From: Clostridia bacterium | Lineage (GTDB): Bacteria > Bacillota > Peptococcia > Peptococcales > SKKY01 | DNA: 5,346 nt | Assembly (NCBI GenBank): GCA_007123515.1 | Contig: SKKY01000006.1 | Coordinates: forward strand, 1 to 5,346 | Direction of reading: 5' to 3' | In this document: positions 1-5,346 of the stretch, in pieces | Numbering within the stretch: the stretch's first letter is position 1 | How the letters are laid out: every line of letters begins with the position of its first letter | Program-made: the position numbers and the translations under genes | Notes under the pieces: model-generated | The model's input: only the letters and a program-made list of their open reading frames with translations | The model's database searches: none | What the model was told of the DNA's origin: nothing

Positions 1-12
1 GATTCATATTTT

Positions 13-55
13 AAAAATAAAAAAACACCAATCCCAGAGCTCCCGGAATTAGTGT
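13..55 (-). terminator. Rho-independent terminator of the msrA-pabABC operon
   Basis: On the minus strand an 11-bp stem is formed by arms at 55-45 and 35-25 around a 9-base loop. All 11 positions pair if two G-U wobbles are allowed, and a T-rich run follows at 24-13. The wobbles pair only in the minus-strand RNA; on the plus strand the same positions are C/A mismatches, so the structure is directional. It lies about 70 bases after the pabC stop and ends the operon. The spacer at 56-125 holds no gene, only a weak 7-base inverted repeat (69-75 and 103-109). Confidence 0.85.
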
Positions 56-125
56 GTGATTTTGTTTTTATGTAATTCTCTCGGGCATTCTTATCTGAAA
101 ATTTACATACCCAAATCTGCAAAAT

Positions 126-1181
126 TTAAAAACATTCTAATATTAATGCTTTTTTTTGCTGTCTTGTCATTTTTTTAATTTGAGCCTCTTTCTTCATCGC
201 CATCTCTTTTGATTCAAAAACCTCGTAGTAAACTAACTTTACTGGCCCTCGACCTCGAGTATACTTCGCTCCTTTACCCTGATTATGGGCATCGGTTCTG
301 GCATGCAGGTCAGTCGTCCAGCCAGTATAATAGGTTTTGTCATTACACTCTAGAATGTAGGTAAAACATTTCTGCGGATTCTTTTTAAGCAGACTACTAT
401 ATGCTTTAGACAATTCCGATAAAAGCGGATGATTAACCGAAAATTCCTGCTTCCCAATTATTCTGACCGGCATAAGACCCAGCAAAGAATTGGTAATAAA
501 GACCGCATCACTTTCCATAAGTTCCTGTTCTGAATAGAAGCCTTCAAAAACGGAAATTTCCATTTCTCCGGCTAATTGCAACACTTTTTCACGGACAACG
601 CCGGGAAGGACGCCTGTATCTATTGCAGGGGTAAAGAGTTTATCATCCTTTATAAAAAAAATGTTTGCCGTTGTTGTTTCTGCCACAAAACCTGGTGTGT
701 TAAAAAACAACGCATCATCATATCCATTTTGATTCGCCTTATTCTTTTCAAGGATATTTTCAAGGTACTGCAGAGTCTTATGTCTTAAGATCTCCGAGCT
801 TTCATTTTTTTTAACCTGCGATTTACAAAGAGTAAAACCTTCCTGATATTGCTGCAATGAATAGGATCTTGTATCCGTCGTAATAAGCAAATGATCTTTA
901 GCCTGACCTTTATAAAGGGTCATCTTTAAAGCCCCGTTTGTGATCTTATTTTCCCTGATTGCTTGCTCACAACGATCTTTAACAACACCATAGTCAGCAT
1001 CAAGCTGCAAAGAAAGAATCCCGGCACTTTGTAAAAGCCGATCATAATGCTCTTTGAAAAATATAAGTTGCCCGTTTTTTATAAGCATTGTCTCAAAAAG
1101 ACCATAACCCCAGAATAATCCAGGTCCGATTAGTAATTGCTGATCATCAGTAACCATTTTCTTACCGAGATAACTCTTCAT
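126..1181 (-). CDS. pabC: Aminodeoxychorismate lyase (PabC) fused to a C-terminal GIY-YIG nuclease-like domain
   Basis: The N-terminal part (about residues 1-265) is a fold-type IV PLP enzyme of the aminotransferase class IV family. In the folate pathway it splits 4-amino-4-deoxychorismate into p-aminobenzoate and pyruvate. Visible motifs are the H-x-x-R-L segment at 45-49, the catalytic Schiff-base lysine K135 in RHKTLQYLEN, E168 in AETTTANIFF expected to contact the PLP ring nitrogen, and the PLP phosphate segment TGVLPGVVR at 189-197. That domain alone is the usual PabC size. The remainder (about 272-347) is a complete GIY-YIG domain like UPF0213 proteins (YhbQ, YazA): Y275-I-L, Y285-T-G, R295, H299, the GKGAKYT segment at 302-308 and E332. 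Its normal substrate is nucleic acid; its role here is unknown. The ATG directly follows the pabB stop codon, with GGAGGA at 1189-1194 inside pabB. Assignment as PabC rather than another class IV transaminase relies partly on the pabA-pabB context. Confidence 0.9.
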   Translation of the reverse strand: MKSYLGKKMVTDDQQLLIGPGLFWGYGLFETMLIKNGQLIFFKEHYDRLLQSAGILSLQLDADYGVVKDRCEQAIRENKITNGALKMTLYKGQAKDHLLITTDTRSYSLQQYQEGFTLCKSQVKKNESSEILRHKTLQYLENILEKNKANQNGYDDALFFNTPGFVAETTTANIFFIKDDKLFTPAIDTGVLPGVVREKVLQLAGEMEISVFEGFYSEQELMESDAVFITNSLLGLMPVRIIGKQEFSVNHPLLSELSKAYSSLLKKNPQKCFTYILECNDKTYYTGWTTDLHARTDAHNQGKGAKYTRGRGPVKLVYYEVFESKEMAMKKEAQIKKMTRQQKKALILECF

Positions 1182-2558
1182 CTATGATTCCTCCAGCGCT
1201 TTTCGTAAGGCTCTGCCCTTGAGTATGGTTTCTTCATATTCTGATTCTTCTTCAGAGTCCCACACAATGGCTCCGCCAACCTGAAAAAAAGCCTTCTGAT
1301 TTTTGGTAATGATGGTACGGATCGCAATGTTTAAATCCATATTCCCGTTAAGATCTATATAACCGATTGATCCCGTATAAATATTGCGCTGAGTGGGTTC
1401 TAGTTCATCGATGATTTCCATCGCTCTGATTTTTGGTGTTCCGGTAATCGATCCACCTGGAAAAGCCGCTCTTATTATATCTGTTTCGCTGACTTCATCA
1501 AGTAATTCCCCTTGTATAGTAGCAACGAGATGATAAACCGTCGGATATTCCTCTAGAGCAAACAACTCTTTTACCGTTACTGTTCCTGTCTTTGAAATTC
1601 TTCCCAGATCATTTCTGGCAAGATCCACAATCATTAAGAGTTCCGATTTATCTTTTTCGCTATTTTGAAGAATCCTTTTGTTTTGTGTATCTTCATCCTT
1701 ATCTTTTCCTCTGGCAATGGTCCCTTTAATTGGTCGGGTCTGAATCATTCGCTTGTCCGTTTTTATAAAGCGCTCCGGTGAGCTTGAGACAATCTGAAAA
1801 TCACCGCAATCAAAAAAAGAAGCAAAAGGCGCCGGATTGATCTCCCGTAACTTTTGATAAAGCCTCCAGGGATCTCCGTTATATTCTGTTTCAAATCGCT
1901 GTGTAAAATTTGCCTGGTAAATATCACCGCTTTTAATGTATCGCTTTATTTTTCTGACACTCTCCAGGTAGTCATCCTTCGAAACATTGCTTTCAAAGAC
2001 CCTGAGAGTTTTAGAAAGTTCAGGTTCGCCAAATTTTTCAGGAGCTGCCTCTTTGATTAACGATTCAAGTCTGCCGATAATTTCTTCGGCCGGCTCTTCT
2101 ATCCCATGGGCCGCAATATAAGTTTCTGCTGTCTGATGATCAAAAATAAAAACACCATCGTATAACCCAAAAGATATATCATCAATTTTCTTATCATCTT
2201 TTGCTGATCTTGGTAATTTTTCAATTTTATGGCATAAATCATAGGAGAAAAAACCCGCCAGGCCACCGGTAAATGGAATTTCCGACTGATGATCTCTGTG
2301 GTACTTTTTAAAAAATTCCTGCAGAGACTCTAATGAATCATTCTTAGTAAGTTCCCGCCACTGACCATCTTCCATTATTTCAATTTTTTCATTTTTCGCT
2401 TTAAAAATAGCTATCGGGTCAGCACCCATAAATGAGTATCGGCCAAGTTTTTTCTCATATCCTCTTCCACTATCTAAAAAAAAAGGTCTTTCAAGGTCGT
2501 TAATCAACTCGAATAACTGATAGAAATCAAAAGGGATATTAATTTTATTAAGGATCAT
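1182..2558 (-). CDS. pabB: Aminodeoxychorismate synthase component I (PabB)
   Basis: This 458-residue enzyme aminates chorismate to 4-amino-4-deoxychorismate with ammonia from PabA, the first committed step to p-aminobenzoate and folate. An anthranilate-synthase-I-type N-terminal domain covers about residues 1-150 (GRYSFMGADP at 39-48). The chorismate-binding catalytic domain covers about 195-455. Its signatures are GDIYQANFTQ at 211-220, SSSPERF at 258-264, DLARNDLGR at 312-320, FPGGSITGTPK at 366-376 and the metal-binding region after GGAIVWDS at 428-435. The deciding residue is K278 in the PIKGT motif: PabB uses this lysine as nucleophile, while anthranilate synthase TrpE has alanine (PIAGT). 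That makes PabB much more likely than TrpE. The ATG overlaps the pabA TGA as ATGA (2558-2555), with AAGGGAG at 2574-2568 as ribosome binding site. The length is normal and it is not fused to PabC, unlike some PabBC proteins. Confidence 0.95.
   Translation of the reverse strand: MILNKINIPFDFYQLFELINDLERPFFLDSGRGYEKKLGRYSFMGADPIAIFKAKNEKIEIMEDGQWRELTKNDSLESLQEFFKKYHRDHQSEIPFTGGLAGFFSYDLCHKIEKLPRSAKDDKKIDDISFGLYDGVFIFDHQTAETYIAAHGIEEPAEEIIGRLESLIKEAAPEKFGEPELSKTLRVFESNVSKDDYLESVRKIKRYIKSGDIYQANFTQRFETEYNGDPWRLYQKLREINPAPFASFFDCGDFQIVSSSPERFIKTDKRMIQTRPIKGTIARGKDKDEDTQNKRILQNSEKDKSELLMIVDLARNDLGRISKTGTVTVKELFALEEYPTVYHLVATIQGELLDEVSETDIIRAAFPGGSITGTPKIRAMEIIDELEPTQRNIYTGSIGYIDLNGNMDLNIAIRTIITKNQKAFFQVGGAIVWDSEEESEYEETILKGRALRKALEES
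1189..1194 (-). promoter_or_regulatory. Ribosome binding site of pabC inside the pabB 3' end
   Basis: GGAGGA lies 7 bases before the pabC ATG (1181-1179), within the last codons of pabB. The pabB TAG stop (1184-1182) abuts the ATG, so terminating ribosomes are well placed to restart on pabC. This site fixes the start of pabC. Confidence 0.8.
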
Positions 2559-3139
2559 CGCTTCCTTCTCCCTTCAGCCTCTTTTAAAAAGTTTTGCAGC
2601 ATATCAAGGCCCATTTCTGTCAGGATGGCTTCCGGATGAAACTGAATGCCCTCAATAAGAAATGTTTTATGTCTGATACCCATGATTTCACCATTAGCCG
2701 ATTCTGATGTAATCAAAAGATTGTCCGGAAAATCTCCTTTATCAATCACCAAAGAATGATAACGGGTAACATTCAGCGGATTTTTTATGTCTTTAAATAT
2801 GGCACAGCCATCATGGCTGATAGCACTTATTTTTCCGTGAACCGGTGCTTTCGCCTCTATAATCTTCCCGCCAAATACTTTTGCGATTACCTGATGGCCA
2901 AGGCAAATCCCCAGGATAGGAATCACCCCTTGAAAACGCCTGACAATTTCCACACAAATGCCGGCATTTTCCGGTCGTCCGGGACCCGGGGAAATAACGA
3001 TCGCATCAAGATCCATGTTTTCAATTTGCTCTATATTAATCTGATCGTTTCTTAATACCAATACGTCTTCTCTTAGCATTCTGAAATACTGGACAAGATT
3101 ATAGGTAAAAGAATCATAATTATCTATCAGTAAGATCAA
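2555..3139 (-). CDS. pabA: Aminodeoxychorismate/anthranilate synthase glutamine amidotransferase subunit (PabA)
   Basis: This 194-residue class I glutamine amidotransferase hydrolyses glutamine and passes ammonia to PabB. The triad is visible as C79 in LGICLGHQ, with H168 and E170 in IQFHPEA. Other family marks are the N-terminal NYDSFTYNL, SPGPGRPENAG at 50-60 and RYHSLVI at 126-132. PabA and TrpG are homologous and often one protein serves both enzymes. Placement next to pabB supports the folate role, but sharing with tryptophan synthesis cannot be excluded. The start is a TTG (3139-3137), chosen because the family begins with M-I-L-L-I-D-N-Y-D-S and no ATG or GTG fits. The gene begins inside msrA, overlapping it by 20 bases, and its last bases overlap the pabB start as ATGA. 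The weak start codon plus overlap suggest translation coupled to msrA. Confidence 0.95.
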   Translation of the reverse strand: MILLIDNYDSFTYNLVQYFRMLREDVLVLRNDQINIEQIENMDLDAIVISPGPGRPENAGICVEIVRRFQGVIPILGICLGHQVIAKVFGGKIIEAKAPVHGKISAISHDGCAIFKDIKNPLNVTRYHSLVIDKGDFPDNLLITSESANGEIMGIRHKTFLIEGIQFHPEAILTEMGLDMLQNFLKEAEGRRKR

Positions 3140-3599
3140 TGTGACAGTAACCTCCGGGATTTTTTGTTAAATAATCCTGATGATAGTCCTCGGCATCAAA
3201 AAAGTTTTTTAACGGCTCAATTTCCGTAACAATATTTCCTTCGTACTTTTCCTGTTCCCGGTCTCTTGACGCTTTAATAACAGGTACATCTTCCGAATCA
3301 AGATAATAGATACCGGTTCTGTACTGAGTTCCGATATCAGCTCCCTGCTGGTTAATCAGTGTTGGATCAATAATAGTCCAAAATGATTCAAGAAGGCTCT
3401 TAAGAGAAACAACACTCGGATCATAAACGACTTCTGTAACTTCTGCATGGCCCGTCCCACCTCTGCAAACTTCCTGATAGGTAGGATGCTGAACCGTTCC
3501 GTTAGCGTAACCAACTTTTGTGCTGATCACACCTTCAGTTCTTTTGAAATACGCTTCCACGCCCCAGAAACAACCTCCGCCAAATACTATTTTTTTCAT
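3120..3599 (-). CDS. msrA: Peptide-methionine (S)-S-oxide reductase (MsrA)
   Basis: MsrA reduces the S epimer of methionine sulfoxide, free or in proteins, in the cytoplasm, and so repairs oxidised proteins. The 159-residue product has the full family core: GGGCFWGVE at 7-15 with catalytic C10 and E15, GYANG at 30-34, the CRGGTGHAEV segment at 45-54, and the C-terminal YHQDYL and NPGGYCHID (148-155) with C152 as a possible resolving cysteine. C10 is encoded by TGT, so this is a cysteine enzyme and not a selenoprotein form. No MsrB domain is attached. An ATG seven codons upstream (3620) is also in frame, but the ribosome binding site GAGGAG (3613-3608) falls inside that extension and sits 8 bases before the ATG at 3599, so the shorter start is chosen. 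It is the first gene of the operon with pabA, overlapping that gene by 20 bases. Confidence 0.95.
   Translation of the reverse strand: MKKIVFGGGCFWGVEAYFKRTEGVISTKVGYANGTVQHPTYQEVCRGGTGHAEVTEVVYDPSVVSLKSLLESFWTIIDPTLINQQGADIGTQYRTGIYYLDSEDVPVIKASRDREQEKYEGNIVTEIEPLKNFFDAEDYHQDYLTKNPGGYCHIDLTDR
3151..3155 (-). promoter_or_regulatory. Ribosome binding site of pabA embedded in msrA codons
   Basis: GGAGG stands 11 bases before the TTG start of pabA (3139-3137), a slightly long spacing. It is formed by the GGA-GGT codons for the conserved Gly-Gly of the MsrA C-terminal motif NPGGYCHID, so one stretch serves as both protein code and initiation signal. It supports the TTG as the true pabA start. 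Confidence 0.65.
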
Positions 3600-3607
3600 G
3601 ATTTTAA

Positions 3608-3613
3608 CTCCTC
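3608..3613 (-). promoter_or_regulatory. Ribosome binding site deciding the msrA start
   Basis: GAGGAG lies 8 bases before the ATG at 3599-3597. It falls downstream of the alternative in-frame ATG at 3620, which has a terminator T-run rather than a Shine-Dalgarno before it. This favours the 159-residue MsrA over a 166-residue form. Confidence 0.75.
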
Positions 3614-3621
3614 TCGGCATT

Positions 3622-3655
3622 AAAAAATGCCTATCAATAATCTGATAGACATTTT
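3622..3655 (-). terminator. Rho-independent terminator after lysA
   Basis: A minus-strand hairpin begins about 10 bases after the lysA stop. Arms at 3655-3643 and 3636-3624 form 13 pairs, including one G-U wobble, around a 6-base loop (3642-3637). Six T residues (3627-3622) close the stem and form the tail. The A-T pairs at the base overlap the T-run, so the effective stem is about 9 pairs. It separates lysA from the msrA operon. Confidence 0.75.
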
Positions 3656-3678
3656 ATCATAGCATTAATCAATTTCAA
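3651..3678 (-). promoter_or_regulatory. Probable sigma-A promoter of the msrA-pabABC operon
   Basis: TTGAAA (3678-3673) and TAAAAT (3656-3651) are separated by 16 bases; each box differs from consensus at one position. Transcription would start near 3644, inside the lysA terminator stem, so the operon transcript would lack the full 5' arm and escape termination. The -35 box lies in the last codons of lysA. This is inferred from sequence alone; AT-rich DNA can give such matches by chance. Confidence 0.5.
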
Positions 3679-4918
3679 AACCTCTCATGAGGTCATCGAG
3701 AGTGTCTTTTTTTCTAATTAGTCTGACTTCGCCGGACTCTGTAATTAAAATTTCAGCAGGACGCAGTCTGTTATTATAGTTTGAAGCCATCGAATAACCG
3801 TAAGCTCCGGAATCGGTGATACAGATCAGATCCTTTTGCTGTATAACAGGAAGTGTTCTGTCTTCAGCTAATACATCTCCACTTTCGCAGATGTTTCCGA
3901 CAACAAACACATTTTCTTCCGGCCCCTGATCTACGATTTTTCCGTTACGGTAAATTTCCATATCATGGTGAGAGCCATAGGTCATCGGTCTGGCCTGAAC
4001 GTTAAAACCAACATCCGTTCCGATATACTTACGGTCATAGTTGTTTTTAATCGCATGAACCGTTCCTAAAACAACCCCACACTCACCGGCGATATAGCGT
4101 CCCGGTTCAATTTTAAATAAAATTTGCTGTCCTCTTTTTTCTGTCCATTCATATAGAATCTTATCTAATTTTTCTCCGAATTCTTTTAGATCAAGTCTTG
4201 GCTGTCCTTCTTGTTTTTTGTAAGGAATTCCAAAACCGCCTCCGAAATCGACAAATTCAATATCTGGAAATTCATCGGCAACCGCAAGTACAGACTGCAC
4301 GCCTTCAATATAGGCATCGGCTTCCATAAATAGCGATCCAATATGCTGGTTAATCCCGGCAAGTGTCAGATTGTATTCTGCAAGAATCTCTTTTACTTCC
4401 GGAACCAGGTCAATATTGACTCCAAATTTGGTTTTACTACCTCCGGTTACGACTTTTTCACAATGCCCCGCACCGACACCCGGATTAAAACGGATGGCTA
4501 CTTTCCCGCCGGGACTTAACTTCCCATACATCTCTAGCTGAGATAAAGAATCAATACTGGTCATAATGCCACGATCTATGGCATACTGCATTTCTTCTTC
4601 TGAGACATTGTTGCTGATGTAGAACATTTGATCATATTCAAATCCGGCTTTCTCTAATACATATATTTCACCCGGCGACATGGCATCAGCTACAAGGCCC
4701 TCTTCTTTTGTAATTTTAAGCAATTCAAGATTTGAATTGGCTTTTATCGAATAATTGGAAATAAAATTCGGGTATGATACCAAATTAGCCATTTCCCGGC
4801 AACGCTGTCTTAATATTGACTCATTATATACATACAATGGACTTCCATATTCCTTTATCAGATCTTCAGGATTATGGCCTTTGAAAAAATCTGCTTCTTT
4901 TGTAAACAAGTACTTCAT
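3665..4918 (-). CDS. lysA: Diaminopimelate decarboxylase (LysA)
   Basis: This PLP enzyme of the alanine-racemase-like fold III family decarboxylates meso-2,6-diaminopimelate to L-lysine, the last step of lysine synthesis, in the cytoplasm. In the 417-residue form the marks are K59 in YSIKANSN (PLP Schiff base), H193 in QHIGS, the glycine loop DFGGGFG at 224-230 and EPGRY at 271-275 (phosphate and substrate binding). Across the dimer interface come C344-E-S in NICESGD, and Y373 in DSGAYGYSMASNYN followed by RLRPAE. These C-terminal motifs favour LysA over related ornithine, arginine or carboxynorspermidine decarboxylases. Start choice: GTG at 4927, ATG at 4921 and ATG at 4918 are all in frame. 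AGGAG (4931-4927) overlaps the GTG and stands 8 bases before the ATG at 4918, so that is preferred; 4921 remains possible. It has its own promoter and terminator, with no other lysine genes adjacent. Confidence 0.93.
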   Translation of the reverse strand: MKYLFTKEADFFKGHNPEDLIKEYGSPLYVYNESILRQRCREMANLVSYPNFISNYSIKANSNLELLKITKEEGLVADAMSPGEIYVLEKAGFEYDQMFYISNNVSEEEMQYAIDRGIMTSIDSLSQLEMYGKLSPGGKVAIRFNPGVGAGHCEKVVTGGSKTKFGVNIDLVPEVKEILAEYNLTLAGINQHIGSLFMEADAYIEGVQSVLAVADEFPDIEFVDFGGGFGIPYKKQEGQPRLDLKEFGEKLDKILYEWTEKRGQQILFKIEPGRYIAGECGVVLGTVHAIKNNYDRKYIGTDVGFNVQARPMTYGSHHDMEIYRNGKIVDQGPEENVFVVGNICESGDVLAEDRTLPVIQQKDLICITDSGAYGYSMASNYNNRLRPAEILITESGEVRLIRKKDTLDDLMRGFEID

Positions 4919-4962
4919 CATATTCACTCCTGACCCCCATTAAATATTACTGTACGGCTAGT

Positions 4963-4991
4963 ATTATGGGTAACCGGGTCTTTTTTGTCAA
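4963..4991 (-). promoter_or_regulatory. Sigma-A promoter of lysA
   Basis: A perfect TTGACA -35 box (4991-4986) is followed after 17 bases by CATAAT (4968-4963), five of six matches to the -10 consensus. Transcription would begin near 4956, giving a leader of only about 38 bases before the lysA ATG. That leader is far too short for a lysine (L-box) riboswitch. Confidence 0.75.
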
Positions 4992-4992
4992 C

Positions 4993-5020
4993 GAAATATC
5001 GATTGTATACAGCATATTTC
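4993..5020 (-). repeat. Inverted repeat just upstream of the lysA promoter
   Basis: The 7-base arms GAAATAT (4993-4999) and ATATTTC (5014-5020) flank a 14-base spacer that itself contains the palindrome GTATAC (5005-5010). The repeat sits one base upstream of the lysA -35 box and four bases after the guaB stop. It could be an operator, or a weak 3' structure for the guaB mRNA. It lacks a T-run, so it is not a normal intrinsic terminator. Confidence 0.4.
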
Positions 5021-5023
5021 AGA

Positions 5024-5346
5024 TTAAGAGCTAAAACGATTCGGCGTATTTTCTTTAAGCATAACATCATGAGCGCCACCCTCAACTATGCTGGTTGCTG
5101 AAACAAGGGTTATTTTGGCATCTTTCTGAAGATCCTGAATGCTTACGGCTCCACAACTGCTCATGGTGGAGCGTATTTTGCTCATCGAAATCGACATATT
5201 GTCCTTTAATTTGCCGGCGTAAGGAACATAGGAATCCACGCCTTCCTCAAATTCCATTTTGCCTTTTCCGGTATCATCATAGCGTTCCCAATTCCTGGCA
5301 CGATTGGAACCTTCGCCCCAGTATTCTTTTACGTAATTGGATCCAA
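5024..5346 (-). CDS. guaB: IMP dehydrogenase, C-terminal end (partial, runs off the window)
   Basis: IMP dehydrogenase oxidises IMP to XMP with NAD+, the first step dedicated to guanine nucleotides. Only the last 106 codons are inside the window; the frame stays open to the edge (5346), so the start and the catalytic cysteine loop are not seen. Visible are the mobile flap with YWGEGSNRARNWERYD, containing the Arg-Tyr pair expected to activate water, then FEEGVDSYVPYAGKLKD and STMSSCGAVSIQDLQ, and near the end SIVEGGAHDV. This wording matches the Tritrichomonas foetus/clostridial branch of the family rather than the E. coli or Bacillus type, which reads EGVEGRVPYKG in the same place. An ATG at 5257 is internal and not the start. 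No convincing intrinsic terminator follows the TAA stop (5026-5024), so some transcripts may run on into lysA. Confidence 0.9.
   Translation of the reverse strand, partial: GSNYVKEYWGEGSNRARNWERYDDTGKGKMEFEEGVDSYVPYAGKLKDNMSISMSKIRSTMSSCGAVSIQDLQKDAKITLVSATSIVEGGAHDVMLKENTPNRFSS

Noticed and set aside
69..109. Inverted repeat TATGTAA / TTACATA between pabC and its terminator
   Set aside because: Only 7 A-T-rich pairs around a 27-base loop; too weak to support a functional claim.
576..788. Plus-strand 70-codon open frame
   Set aside because: Lies antisense inside the well-supported pabC coding region; Cys/Phe/Ile-rich low-complexity translation, no family resemblance, no ribosome binding site pattern.
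1854..2060. Plus-strand 68-codon open frame
   Set aside because: Antisense to the PabB catalytic domain with no recognisable motif; a shadow frame.
2756..3055. Plus-strand 99-codon open frame
   Set aside because: Antisense to pabA, which shows all family motifs; the translation resembles nothing known.
1182..3139. Reading the amidotransferase/synthase pair as anthranilate synthase (TrpG/TrpE)
   Set aside because: The synthase has lysine in PIKGT where TrpE has alanine, and pabC follows directly; no trp genes are present.
3568..3575. Possible selenocysteine form of MsrA, known in some clostridia
   Set aside because: The catalytic codon is TGT (Cys), not TGA, and the frame has no internal TGA.
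3600..3620. Upstream in-frame ATG giving a 166-residue MsrA
   Set aside because: The strong GAGGAG site lies inside this extension and serves the ATG at 3599; the family sequence begins at that second Met.
4755..4943. Plus-strand 62-codon open frame
   Set aside because: Antisense to the lysA start and its ribosome binding site; no motif.

Overview
The window carries six genes, all on the minus strand, so the text below follows transcription from high to low coordinates. Low-to-moderate GC, strong GGAGG-type ribosome binding sites, tight gene packing and the style of the proteins point to a clostridial Firmicute. A member of the Eubacterium/Acetobacterium group is my best guess, but this rests on protein resemblance only.

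Layout: (1) 5024-5346 is the 3' end of an IMP dehydrogenase gene (guaB), cut by the window edge. It is of the type also found in Tritrichomonas and clostridia. (2) A short intergenic stretch holds a near-consensus sigma-A promoter and a palindrome, driving lysA (3665-4918), a diaminopimelate decarboxylase that makes lysine. lysA appears to be a single-gene unit closed by an intrinsic terminator at 3622-3655. (3) A second sigma-A-like promoter overlaps the end of lysA and this terminator. It would start a four-gene operon, msrA-pabA-pabB-pabC, which ends at a strong intrinsic terminator at 13-55. Junctions inside the operon are extremely tight: a 20-base overlap, a 4-base ATGA overlap, and a zero-base gap.

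Function: PabA supplies ammonia from glutamine and PabB uses it to turn chorismate into 4-amino-4-deoxychorismate. PabC removes pyruvate to give p-aminobenzoate, the folate precursor. MsrA, a methionine sulfoxide repair enzyme, leads the operon and is not part of that pathway. The complete pab set is therefore co-transcribed with a stress-repair gene.

The most unusual item is the last gene. PabC (aminodeoxychorismate lyase) carries a complete C-terminal GIY-YIG nuclease-like domain of the UPF0213/YhbQ/YazA type, fused in frame with its catalytic residues apparently intact. Other points of interest are the TTG start of pabA, whose Shine-Dalgarno is written inside the conserved Gly-Gly codons of msrA, and the promoter/terminator overlap in front of msrA. 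I found no RNA genes, mobile elements, CRISPR arrays or plus-strand genes.
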